A DNA stretch of 11,744 nucleotides from Euperipatoides rowelli. Lineage: Eukaryota; Onychophora; Udeonychophora; Euonychophora; Peripatopsidae. The notes under the pieces were generated by a model. The model did not search any database. It saw only the letters and a program-made list of their open reading frames with translations, and was not told where the DNA came from. This document shows positions 1 through 7,200 of this stretch, one piece after another. Numbering within the stretch: the stretch's first letter is position 1; each line of letters starts with the position of its first letter. The DNA lies in assembly GCA_003024985.2 (NCBI GenBank), contig PXIH01S0065089.1. One strand, written 5' to 3'. The position numbers and the translations under genes were made by a program.

Positions 1-91
1 TTTATTGGTTGTTTTGTTTGTATTTGTGTTGATTTGTTTACTGTATAAGACTAAGGGCTTAAATATTTTATAAAATAAATAAATAAATAAA
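1..91 (+). mobile_element. Probable 3' tail of a truncated non-LTR retrotransposon
   Basis: T/G-rich sequence is followed by a TAAGGGCTT block and then a run of (AAAT) units (about 75-91). Seen directly: the short-period AAAT tail. From family knowledge: many invertebrate LINEs end in a T-rich 3' UTR and a tandem AAAT-type tail rather than plain poly(A). The rest of the element would lie left of the window. No coding frame is visible. It could also be an ordinary microsatellite next to unique DNA. Confidence 0.35.
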
Positions 92-592
92 CTTAATATC
101 ATCATCATTGAGTGCTTTCTCCGAGGAGGAGAACGTTTTAATGTTTATCAATCTCTAACTTTCACTGCAACAAACCTAATTAGAAATGGTAGCATTATTT
201 AACTGTTACCCTAGCACTCTATCTTTTTCTAATGTAAAAAAAAATATTAAATGCATTTATTGACATTTTGTTTACTAATTGTGCTTTTGACATCAGAAAA
301 AAATCAAACTTATTTTTTTATTACTCAACTAGACATTAATTAATTATAACAATAACATGAAAAATATTTCTGACTGCCAAATTTAAAATTAACAGCTAAA
401 TTGCTATTATCTGGCTTAAACCAAATTATAACAACAATTCCTACTACCATTTTATATTTAAAAATAAATATTATGTTCTATATCAAACTTGGATACTTCA
501 TCAAATAATACTTTAATCAAATTCATTTTGGGTGAATTACATTGATCTATGCTAGTAGTAAGGAAAGAAGAGTTCTGTTCAACACTGGTTTT
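92..592. other. AT-rich stretch without recognisable gene
   Basis: AT-rich DNA with short A and T runs and a small ATC repeat (about 100-109). An open frame on the minus strand over the right part of this stretch runs into the palindromic repeat cluster and has no protein-like features. I see no gene, repeat boundary or RNA here. Confidence 0.5.
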
Positions 593-728
593 ACCCAAAA
601 TGCATTGAGGAAACAATGCATTATGGGTAAATCTTTGGTCATGTTTACCCACAATGCCCCTGATATTATCCATAATGCATTATAATTGCCCATAGTGCAT
701 CATATGTTACATTACCCATAATGCATTG
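593..728. repeat. Cluster of six ACCCATAATGCAT-type sites, partly at about 21-bp spacing
   Basis: Copies are at 593-607 (ACCCAAAATGCATTG), 614-628 on the opposite strand (ACCCATAATGCATTG), 647-657 (ACCCACAATGC), 668-681 (ATCCATAATGCATT), 688-700 (GCCCATAGTGCAT) and 714-728 (ACCCATAATGCATTG). The last four plus-strand copies start about 21, 20 and 26 bases apart, so this part may be a decayed tandem repeat. The core CCCANAATGCA resembles the metazoan ZNF143/Staf binding site, and the last copy, with its upstream TTACATT, matches the longer form of that site best. Binding is inferred only. Confidence 0.55.
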
Positions 729-928
729 CATGATCATGCAATAGATAATCAATATTCAAAATGTTGATGATGAAATGTGCTTTAATGGTCAGTGATTTGT
801 GCCCTTAATAGAATATTCCTAACTCTAATATTCTTCAAGTACTCTTTATATTATTTTTCTAATGATCTTAATTTTTTGACCATTGACTTTCCTTTTGCTC
901 TTACCAACATTTTAAAATTTGAAACATT

Positions 929-1201
929 TTGTCATTTGCATGCTACTGCACATTGAATTACCATTTAAAACACCATTTTGACAATTTAAGAGTTAATAAG
1001 TATTCAAATTTTGAATGTCTATTAGTCCCCACTATGAAAAAAGTAAATGCAAAAATATGTAATTCCTTCTTTTATTTACACATTAGAGATAATCATGAGA
1101 ATTTTCTAATATTTGAAACTCAAGCAGCTCAGGATGCAGGAGAAATATTTGTAAAAAGATTGTATAAAGATGCACAAGATTTATTTGAAATTTTTTATTA
1201 A
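929..1201 (+). CDS. Unassigned 90-codon open frame
   Basis: An open frame from an ATG to a TAA in AT-rich DNA. I do not recognise the product. The N-terminal part is rich in Cys, His, Tyr and Asn, as expected from translating AT-rich non-coding DNA. The last 30 or so residues (FETQAAQDAGEIFVKRLYKD region) have a more protein-like mix of Ala, Asp, Glu and Gly. This could be the last exon of a gene, a fragment of a mobile element, or chance. A pyrimidine-rich stretch lies upstream (about 885-905), but no clear splice acceptor can be fixed. No promoter or polyadenylation signal is evident next to it. Confidence 0.2.
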   Translation: MSFACYCTLNYHLKHHFDNLRVNKYSNFECLLVPTMKKVNAKICNSFFYLHIRDNHENFLIFETQAAQDAGEIFVKRLYKDAQDLFEIFY

Positions 1202-1375
1202 AATACTAAAGATATGATTATGACATGTAATGGTTAGATAATTTTTTACAGATGCTACATTTTCTAAAAAAATTAAATCACAAACTGAATGTCACAAAAG
1301 GAAGGAGTTAAAAATTATGCGATAATGATCATATTTTAGGTCAGTTTAGAAATGTTTTATGCAATGGGTGTAATC
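1202..1375. other. AT-rich spacer
   Basis: No gene or repeat structure seen between the open frame and the hAT target duplication. Confidence 0.5.
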
Positions 1376-1383
1376 TTTTAAAC
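1376..1383. repeat. Left 8-bp target site duplication of hAT element
   Basis: TTTTAAAC directly precedes the element's CAGGG end and is repeated exactly at 2037-2044. Eight bases is the standard duplication length of hAT transposition. Confidence 0.9.
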
Positions 1384-2036
1384 CAGGGCTTCTTAAACTT
1401 TTTCCACTCATGACCCCATTTTGCTGGGAAATTTTTATGCGACCCCAGGTACTGTATATAGGTATTGTACATACATTATATATAGCCTAATATACAGTAG
1501 GCCTATACAATATATAAAATATTTTTTATTCAAAAAGAAAACTGTATAAGCCTATATGGTATATAATTTTTTTTAAAAAAATTAATTCCAGAGTTTTAAA
1601 GAATACAATATTTTTTAAAAAAGAATACTGTAAATTATAACTTAAAATCTTTTTCATATCGGTTGTTAAACCATTCCGAGTTTCAAATCAAATAAATCTT
1701 ATTACTGACATCTAAATGGAGTGATGGACAATAGACTTGTATTTCACATTCTATGTTTATATCTCAGTGAAAATCAATCAAGCAATGACCAATCAAATGT
1801 CGGAGCACTGATCAAGTGCAAAAGACAGATTTCTTTCAAAAATATGCACCTTCAGAATACAATCTCACAATGTAAAATAAAATTAGAAACAAACATTTAA
1901 TCTTTTTCTATCCCTTTAACATTCCTATAAAAAAAGATCCTGATTTAAAAATTCAAACTTAAAACATTTTTTGTGACCCCCACATTCAGTTACGTGACCC
2001 CATATGGGGTCCCGACCCACAGTTTAAGAAACCCTG
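1384..2036. mobile_element. Non-autonomous hAT transposon (MITE-like), 653 bp, complete
   Basis: The element begins CAGGGCTTCTTAAACT and ends with the inverted form AGTTTAAGAAACCCTG: 16-bp terminal inverted repeats with one mismatch. Subterminal regions carry repeated GACCCC/GGGGTC motifs at both ends (for example CATATGGGGTCCCGACCC near the right end), a typical arrangement of transposase-binding sites. It is flanked by perfect 8-bp duplications. The interior is AT-rich and has no credible coding frame, so it would have depended on a transposase supplied elsewhere. CAGGG termini with GACCCC subterminal motifs resemble the Charlie/SPIN-type group of hAT elements. The subgroup is from memory; the hAT call rests on termini and duplication length. 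Confidence 0.92.
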
Positions 2037-2044
2037 TTTTAAAC
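2037..2044. repeat. Right 8-bp target site duplication of hAT element
   Basis: TTTTAAAC, identical to 1376-1383, immediately after the terminal CCCTG. Confidence 0.9.
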
Positions 2045-2157
2045 AATCAACCTTTTTGCCTGTTGTGTTCTATAATTGAAGTCAATATGATTTACACCTT
2101 TTAGTTAAACATTAATCTTTAGAAAAAATGGATATTGGTGTCATCGCTAATACTGAT

Positions 2158-2527
2158 TTTTTTTTTTTTTAGAAAAATAAACTGATTTATTTACAATATG
2201 TACATAATATTTGTATAATTTTTACAATCTTTGTAAACAAGATACAAGAGTGATGCTTTTCATTAGTGTATTAATCATGTGCGTAGCCATCTTTGATATC
2301 CGTTTCCTTTGTCAGTCTGTCATAAAATCCAATTTGTGACTGAACATTCAATAGTTGCTATCCTACAAAGAGATACAATGCCTGATGCTGTATGACGGCA
2401 GAAGAAAATTCCACAATTTTTCGGCACTGGGGCTGCCCTGGGATCAAACTCTATGGTATGCTTGTACCCTTCTATGTACAAGCATACCATAGCCAGGTAC
2501 GAAACCACTCGACCATGGTACCTTGGC
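2158..2527 (-). mobile_element. tRNA-derived SINE, family A, copy 1
   Basis: On the minus strand it begins GCCAAGGTACC and ends in poly(A) (plus-strand T run 2157-2170). The head carries a polymerase III box A (TGGTCGAGTGG, as in Leu/Ser tRNA genes) and a box B-like AGTTTGATCCC. A unique body and A/T-rich tail follow. It matches copy 2 (5268-5604) along most of its length: same head, same AGAAAATT...GGCAC segment, and similar tail blocks (TTTATTTACA, GATACAA, CATAAA). Putative target duplication ACTGAT (2152-2157 and 2528-2533) is only 6 bp, so the insertion is old or the duplication is partly decayed. An unusual perfect hairpin occupies the tRNA-like head. Any open frame through it is incidental. 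Confidence 0.82.
2451..2492. repeat. Perfect 17-bp inverted repeat inside SINE copy 1
   Basis: CTATGGTATGCTTGTAC (2451-2467), an 8-base loop (2468-2475), then the exact reverse complement (2476-2492). The aligned segment of SINE copy 2 (about 5532-5565) keeps the right arm almost unchanged but has an unrelated, shorter left arm. The palindrome is therefore not a shared family feature but a change specific to this copy (or to copy 2 if the ancestor had it). Confidence 0.9.
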
Positions 2528-2533
2528 ACTGAT

Positions 2534-2798
2534 GAAAATTATATCATAATGTAGGGAAGAAAATTAATTTTTCATTAAGATTTTTAGATACATTTCATTT
2601 TCTAACTTAGTTTAGATAATTTAGCCTTTTCTCACAGTGAAGAGCAAGCCTATTTACAGTTCCAGAGTTTCCAAATACTCACAATCATATGTGTAGAAAG
2701 GGTTGTTTCCCAATTGACTACGTAATTGGGTTCAATAAATACGATGAAACTTTAATTCCTTCAACAAAAGAGTTTGTAAAAAGGTAGAACATTCAACC
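2534..2798. other. Unique-looking AT-rich spacer
   Basis: No coding frame, repeat boundary or RNA gene seen between the two SINEs. Confidence 0.5.
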
Positions 2799-2815
2799 AA
2801 GTCTTCTGAAATGCT
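2799..2815. repeat. Left 17-bp target site duplication of SINE B
   Basis: AAGTCTTCTGAAATGCT, repeated without mismatch at 3076-3092. This length is typical of LINE-machinery (target-primed) insertion. Confidence 0.92.
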
Positions 2816-3075
2816 GTCCCATTCTCGTGGCGCAGTCCGTAGCGATATGGATTGTTAAAGTGCAAGGGCGACAACATAAGCTGAGGTGTTTCCAGGTTCA
2901 CACCTCAGTCAAGGTAGTTATAGAAAGGTATTTTCCCTGGCTGATTCCACCTCGCCAGTGTTTTTTAACCCGGTATACTGCCTCATCTTAAGAACCGTCG
3001 TAGTTACAAAGTATTAAAAAAGTATTATTACAAATAAAGATTGCCTATTTATGACGGGAAACTTTATTTTTTAAA
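2816..3075 (+). mobile_element. tRNA-derived SINE, family B, complete, about 260 bp
   Basis: The 5' part is tRNA-like. Box A is TGGCGCAGTCCG (2828-2839) and box B is GGTTCACACCT (2895-2905), the latter at the 3' side of a T-arm-like stem CTGAGGTG/CACCTCAG (2881-2888 and 2901-2908). The remaining body has no relation to SINE family A, and the 3' end is AT-rich (ACTTTATTTTTTAA) without a simple poly(A). The perfect 17-bp flanking duplication fixes both ends. A polymerase III transcript reverse-transcribed by a LINE is the expected origin. The parent tRNA is not clear. The body contains CTGATTCCACCTCGCCAG, which could serve as a family marker in a search. Confidence 0.9.
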
Positions 3076-3092
3076 AAGTCTTCTGAAATGCT
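3076..3092. repeat. Right 17-bp target site duplication of SINE B
   Basis: AAGTCTTCTGAAATGCT, identical to 2799-2815. Confidence 0.92.
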
Positions 3093-3141
3093 ATTTTTAA
3101 AAATGTATAAAACAAAATTCATTTAATATATTACCATCATA

Positions 3142-3519
3142 TTGTTCAAACACCCATTCGCTTATCTCATTAGTAATCCGCCAATGTGTGAGAAAACTTA
3201 TTTTTTTAAGCAATATCTGCTCTCACATTCCAGTGTCAGTACCATGCCAAATTTTATTTTATTACTCAAATTATCAGCCATTTGCCAAGAGCGTTGCTAT
3301 TCTTTTTCTAATATTAAATGTATTCATGACTTGCTGGTTGATTTAAACAAACTTGTATATTTCCTTAATCCATATTTAATTATCATTTATAATTTGTCTG
3401 ATGATCCATCAAAACCTTTCACATTTAGTTATCTACATAATCTTAGTGTTGTTGTATTCTATAAAAATGGATTATACTCTCATGAACATACAAAAAAAAT
3501 GGACTCCTTTAACTTATAA
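3142..3519 (+). pseudogene. Decayed fragment of a transposon-type P-loop ATPase
   Basis: A 125-codon frame, open from the ATG, that fits the layout of a P-loop NTPase of the kind carried in many copies by invertebrate genomes. Residues 2-8 (FKHPFAY) and NPPMCEKTYF stand where a beta strand and a Walker A loop (GxxxxGKT) would be, but both key glycines are gone and only the KT remains. Residues about 77-84 (PYLIIIYN) resemble the hydrophobic Walker B strand, with N in place of an acidic residue. NLSVVV at about 100-105 resembles the strand after a His-rich sensor region. The protein is much shorter than a full ATPase and the middle seems lost. Polinton/Maverick-type packaging ATPases are one possible source. 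Family assignment is by recall and uncertain. Almost certainly inactive. Confidence 0.4.
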
Positions 3520-3637
3520 AAATTAACGAGGAAGCTCCAATAAAATGTAAATTATTAAAAAGACTAGTCCTTACTGTAAATGGATATTAAAATTAACATA
3601 TTTTGTTTCATTTGCATATTTTGAAACTTACGTTCTC

Positions 3638-3651
3638 TCATTAAGAGATTT
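3638..3651. repeat. 14-bp target site duplication at the 3' end of the LINE
   Basis: TCATTAAGAGATTT, repeated exactly at 8406-8419. It abuts the element's A-tail (T run on the plus strand, 3649-3658), so the last bases may be shared between duplication and tail. Confidence 0.9.
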
Positions 3652-3673
3652 TTTTTTTGCATTAAATATTTTT

Positions 3674-3690
3674 TATATATATATATATAT
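3674..3690. repeat. (TA)n microsatellite in LINE 3' UTR
   Basis: TATATATATATATATAT close to the A-tail. Similar shorter runs occur within the LINE at about 6085-6095 and 7054-7065, in the endonuclease/RT linker and the inter-ORF spacer. Confidence 0.9.
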
Positions 3691-4096
3691 TTTATTAAAA
3701 CGATAAATAATACATTACAAATTAAAAGTGTGAACGCCTTTCTTTGTTCACAATTATATGTTAACCATTACATTTTTATGATTTTCAACTATATTACATT
3801 TGTAACTAAAATATTGTTTTATCCCAAATTTTATAAAATACTTCTGTATTTAATGCAAACATCTCTTGTATAACACTGTTTAAACAATAAATAATTTTTT
3901 CCAACCCTTCTGGGATAGTCATGTTTTTAAATATTATATCACATCTAACTTTCCACACAGAAAACATAAGACTTACAATGGGTTTAAGAACACCCTTAGG
4001 TATCATTTCTATTTTCTTTTCTTTTATAGACTGTTTTAGATCATACTTTGTACTCACTTTATTAAATATTTTTTCTCTAATACCTTGCAATACCTT

Positions 4097-4150
4097 ACAA
4101 TCCCAAAAACTGTGCACTAAATTTTCCTCTTGTCCACATCCAAACATACA
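4097..4150 (-). other. C-terminal CCHC zinc finger of LINE ORF2
   Basis: Cys, three residues, Cys, seven residues, His, four residues, Cys (CMFGCGQEENLVHSFWDC), within a 128-codon frame at 3806-4192. Many non-LTR ORF2 proteins end with such a finger, followed by a W-xx-R element, here VWKVRCDIIF. All four ligands are intact, unlike the catalytic sites upstream. Confidence 0.85.
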
Positions 4151-4528
4151 ATAAATGTTATTCACCTGATTTGTCATCCCTTTCCCCACCATTCATGTCT
4201 TCGTAGGCAATATTCCCAACACGTATTTGACTACAAAACTCTGCATATTACCCATTATATATACTTTTTTTTTATTATTTTAAATTAACATTTTTCATTT
4301 TATAGTTCAAATAGAAATGTTCTTACATTATGGTATGCATTTTATAATCCTTAAACTTTAATTTAGACTGGTCTCCTTTTACACCCCTTAATTCATCATA
4401 TATTTTCATCGAGCATTTAAATATTGGTTCCTTAATTTAGTGCTTTATCTCATAAAGCCTTCTATTTTTTCATCATCAATGATATTATTTTTAACATAGT
4501 TAAACATTATTACCTTATTTGCTTCTAA

Positions 4529-4552
4529 CAAATCAATTAACCCTAAGCCCCC
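4529..4552 (-). other. Post-RT GGLGLIDL motif of LINE ORF2
   Basis: Codons for GGLGLIDL, in frame with about 30 further open codons (LEANKVIMFNYVKNN region) toward 4452. It corresponds to the conserved GGLGL motif downstream of the RT thumb in non-LTR elements. It is not in the same uninterrupted frame as the RT block above it. Confidence 0.85.
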
Positions 4553-4721
4553 TTTTTTTGTGGCAACATTGTTCTATATTATCCAACAAATTTATACCCC
4601 TTAAACAAAAAGTTTTGAACCATTCTGTTGAAATTATAAAAAACACCTTAGATATTCTTACATACGAAAAATAATAAAAAAAATTTGCTTATCAACAAAG
4701 TATTAACTAACCTAACCTTTT

Positions 4722-5177
4722 CTAACAAACCCAATCTAAATTTACTATATAATGTAACAATTTTTTTATCTCTTCTAGCTTCTCCTGCAATACATTGTAT
4801 TGCAATGTATTATCATACTTTATTGGAAAATGTAATCCCAGTATTTTTCCATGATTACCTTTTAAGTCTTTGTAGTTCATACTTTGTCTCTGTTTAATGT
4901 TCCATACATAAGATTTTTTAAAGTTTATGGTAGAACCTGTCATTTCAACAAATTCTTTCAGTATATCATAAATTTGATTTAACTGTTTTGATCCAGACAC
5001 AAATATTGTTATATCATCTATATAAGATATTATTCTTATATTTTCCACTTTACCCGTTATCCAGATTTCTTTGCTTATTAACTCAATCTTCTGCACCAGT
5101 CCTATCAAGTATAAAGAATACATTAGTGAAGAAATTGGAGATCCCTGTAGTAGTCCATTAGGCATTTTTTCAAACAA
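4722..5177 (-). pseudogene. Reverse transcriptase palm and thumb segment, longest open block of ORF2
   Basis: 151 codons open without interruption. The motif LLQGSPISSL (residues 9-18), the catalytic YIDD box (residues 52-55, both aspartates present), and GSTINFKKS for the motif after it are all recognisable and correctly ordered. The frame extends upstream of this ATG across the SINE insertion site, so the ATG is not a real start. This block is the best preserved part of the LINE. The first catalytic aspartate, expected in the KAFD motif upstream, is not present. Confidence 0.9.
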
Positions 5178-5256
5178 TCCATATATCTTGTTATTGATAA
5201 AGGCAATTGTTTTATTTTTAATTATATTAACTAGTAAATTTGTATTTTTATTTTTA

Positions 5257-5267
5257 CCAACGTATTT
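5257..5267. repeat. Target site duplication at the 3' end of SINE A copy 2
   Basis: CCAACGTATTT, exact copy at 5605-5615. With one mismatch the match extends four bases further left, to about 15 bp. Confidence 0.85.
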
Positions 5268-5604
5268 TTTTTTTTTTAATATATTTATTTACATATTTAC
5301 AATGTCATATTTATATCACAGTCTTCTGCACCGGATACAACAGTGTTGCTAGGCTTGTACTTCCGTTATCCATCTCAGAGTCCATTATCCTTTTCACCTG
5401 CCATAAATCCATTTCTCTATTAACAAACAAACAATTAATATATTCCTAAAGTAATAAATTCTCCGGTGCCTACGAACAGCAAAAGAAAATTTCGCCAAGT
5501 TTTTGGCACCGGAGCTACCCACGGATTGAATCTACGATCCCTTTATATGTGCAAGCATACCATGGCCGGGTACAGAACCTCATGGCCATGCCACCTTGGC
5601 TTTT
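5268..5604 (-). mobile_element. tRNA-derived SINE, family A, copy 2, nested in the LINE
   Basis: On the minus strand it begins GCCAAGGTGGCATGG, with box A-like TGGCCATGAGG and box B-like AGATTCAATCC, then GGTAGCTCCGGTGCC, a body, and a poly(A) tail (T run 5265-5277). A perfect 10-bp inverted repeat CTCCGGTGCC/GGCACCGGAG (5461-5470, 5505-5514) flanks the AGAAAATTT segment; copy 1 has only a degraded form of it. It lies in the same orientation as the host LINE and splits its reverse-transcriptase frame. After subtracting the SINE and one target duplication, the LINE frame is continuous over the junction, so insertion postdates the LINE. Confidence 0.9.
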
Positions 5605-5615
5605 CCAACGTATTT
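5605..5615. repeat. Target site duplication at the 5' end of SINE A copy 2
   Basis: CCAACGTATTT, identical to 5257-5267; on the minus strand it encodes the KYVG junction of the LINE reverse transcriptase. Confidence 0.85.
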
Positions 5616-6024
5616 AACTATCAAATATTCTAAATAAGCACAATTGACATTATTTTTAAAACATTTGTATTGCTTAGTGCCCCTAAAATTTTCAAATTGT
5701 TCTATGTCAACCTTATTCACAAATTTGTTATTATTATTATCTATAAATTTTGTTTGAACCTTTTCCACTATTTGCATATTACTTGTATAAATCACTCCAT
5801 CCGAAATTATACTATTCACATTAGCTGCTTTATTTATTTTTTAATATAGATATCAAAACCCATCTTGGGGAGATCGCTGAAATTTCAATTCCCGTGTTCA
5901 CTTTTTTCAACATATTCTTTTGTTGAGTGGTAATTAAATATTCTAATCTGAGATGCAAATCAGATACTATTAAAGATTGTGGCGCTCCTGAGTTTACATG
6001 TACATTGATTAATTTCTCTATCAT
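5605..6024 (-). pseudogene. LINE ORF2 linker and start of reverse transcriptase
   Basis: Two frames separated by a frameshift near 5825. The first (6024-5830) carries a hydrophilic linker without clear motifs. The second holds ISDGVIYTSNMQIVEKVQ, like the segment that precedes RT motif 0 in L1-type elements, then jumps within about 20 residues to KCFKNNVNCAYLEYLIVKYVG, which fits RT motif 3 (KAFDxVNHxYL). The residues normally between these two (motifs 0 to 2, well over one hundred) are absent although the frame stays open. That points to an in-frame deletion, with additional damage at the first catalytic aspartate. Confidence 0.75.
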
Positions 6025-6117
6025 CTTTAGTTCCTTTTCTATCTTCTTCTTTTTTTATTAATATTATTTGATATGCCCATTTGATATATATATATATTCC
6101 TTTTAATTGTTTGCCAT

Positions 6118-6982
6118 TTAATTAATTACCTTATTAATATTTTCATTCTGGATTAACTGAGTTATGGCTTCATTATTATTGATCCCGGTCAAACACAATT
6201 CTGACCATGCAGGTATTATTCCCATTCTGTTATACTTCTCGTTGTTAACATTATGATTCCTACCGTTTAACATTAATGCCAAATGAAATGAAAACGGTAT
6301 CACCAAATATTTTAGTTCATATGTACATCCGTATATAGGCATCATTAAAAATCTGTCTAATCTACTTTTAGATTTTTTATCAATTCGTGTAAGCACATAT
6401 GCTGTTTTACAATGAATAGCAATCTCTCTTAACTGATAGTCATTCAATATTCTCTGTAACTTTCATTCATTAGTTACACTATTAACATTTGTATCACCTA
6501 TTATTATATAACTGTCTTTATATGACACACAATAGTCTTACCTTTTTCCATACTACTTTTCTTTCCAATTCTATTACTGGAACATGAATATTAATAAGAC
6601 AAATATCGTATCCATCAATAACGATACTCATTACCATTATCCGTTCTCCAGCATTGACTATGCTTTTAATTCCATGCCCAATTGACTTTGCCACTATGAA
6701 CACCATTCCACTCCTCTCACATTGTTATTATTCTCCTTAATAATATAATTTAAGTTTAGTTTCCTCCATATTCTATCGTCATCTATGAATATCCTTCCTT
6801 GTTTCCTGCAATATATAAATCATTGAATTAAGACCTGCTAAATACTTGACAATAAATAAAGCATTCAGTTTTTTATTTAATGTTCTGACATTTGCAGAAA
6901 CAATTGACAATAAATTATAATTTTTTTTGGAACATGTAATAATCAACAAAAAACAACAAACAAATATAACATTATTATTCAA
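6118..6982 (-). pseudogene. AP-like endonuclease domain of LINE ORF2, catalytically dead
   Basis: The exonuclease-endonuclease-phosphatase fold is recognisable over four open blocks in different frames (6982-6779, 6715-6518, 6500-6448, 6447-6118). Visible motifs: SANVRTLN (Asn of motif I present), ILQET (metal-binding Glu present), GDTNVNS (GDFN with Phe to Thr), SRLDRFL (RxDR-like), and SFH where SDH is expected. Loss of the last Asp alone should abolish nicking. A TGA or TAA separates several blocks. In an active element this domain cuts genomic DNA to prime reverse transcription. Confidence 0.85.
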
Positions 6983-7200
6983 ACTTCAAAAACACTAACA
7001 GCTATTATGTTAGTTATTGTAACAAACTATTGTTTATACATTTTTTCAATACTATATATATATATTTCCTTTCTGTTCTTTTTCACTATTTAAATTATTT
7101 TCACCTTTTATTTCAATATTTTTATCACCATTTTTTTCCAATGCATTTTGTATTTCAACAATTCTTACCTTCACTTCTTCCTTTCATTATTTAAATTATT
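6983..7200 (-). other. LINE inter-ORF spacer
   Basis: About 200 nt between the ORF1 stop (7201-7203) and the first recognisable ORF2 residues. It is T-rich on the plus strand with a short TA repeat (7054-7065). The true ORF2 start is not determinable; it may lie here. Confidence 0.6.

Larger units (their letters stand above)
3806..6982 (-). pseudogene. LINE ORF2: endonuclease and reverse transcriptase, disrupted
   Basis: Domains in order on the minus strand. Endonuclease start: LSIVSANVRTLNKKL and ILQET (6982-6779), matching the SxNVRGL and LQET motifs. Then SGMVFIVAKSIGHGIKS and ICLINIHVP (about 6715-6518), GDTNVNS (6478-6498, the GDFN motif) and SRLDRFL. The final SDH motif reads SFH (6283-6291). 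Linker: SIISDGVIYTSNMQIVEKV. Reverse transcriptase: KCFKNNVNCAYLEYL (the KAFDxVN region without its aspartate), LLQGSPISSLMYSLYL (5136-5147 for QGSP), YIDDITIF (5013-5024), GSTINFKKS. Then GGLGLIDL (4529-4552) and a CX3CX7HX4C finger (4097-4150). It would nick target DNA and copy the RNA there. Stops and frameshifts occur throughout; RT motifs before KCFKNN are missing; a SINE interrupts it at 5268-5604. Confidence 0.9.

Noticed and set aside
458-673. Minus-strand 71-codon open frame
   Set aside because: Much of it overlaps the ACCCATAATGCAT cluster; the translation has no protein-like features.
593-728. CRISPR-like array
   Set aside because: Repeats are degenerate, change orientation, and have no uniform spacers; the window is eukaryotic.
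2158-2527. Functional tRNA gene in the SINE head
   Set aside because: Box A and box B are present, but no cloverleaf with an acceptor stem can be formed, and the sequence is repeated as part of a longer element.
2320-2529. Minus-strand 69-codon open frame
   Set aside because: It lies within SINE copy 1 and translates its tRNA-like head; not a protein gene.
4-3650. Host multi-exon gene across the left part
   Set aside because: No series of open segments with plausible splice sites and shared protein identity could be followed; only isolated short frames.
3921-5449. Several plus-strand open frames of 69-93 codons
   Set aside because: They are antisense to the recognisable LINE reverse transcriptase and zinc finger, or lie in the nested SINE, with AT-rich chance composition.
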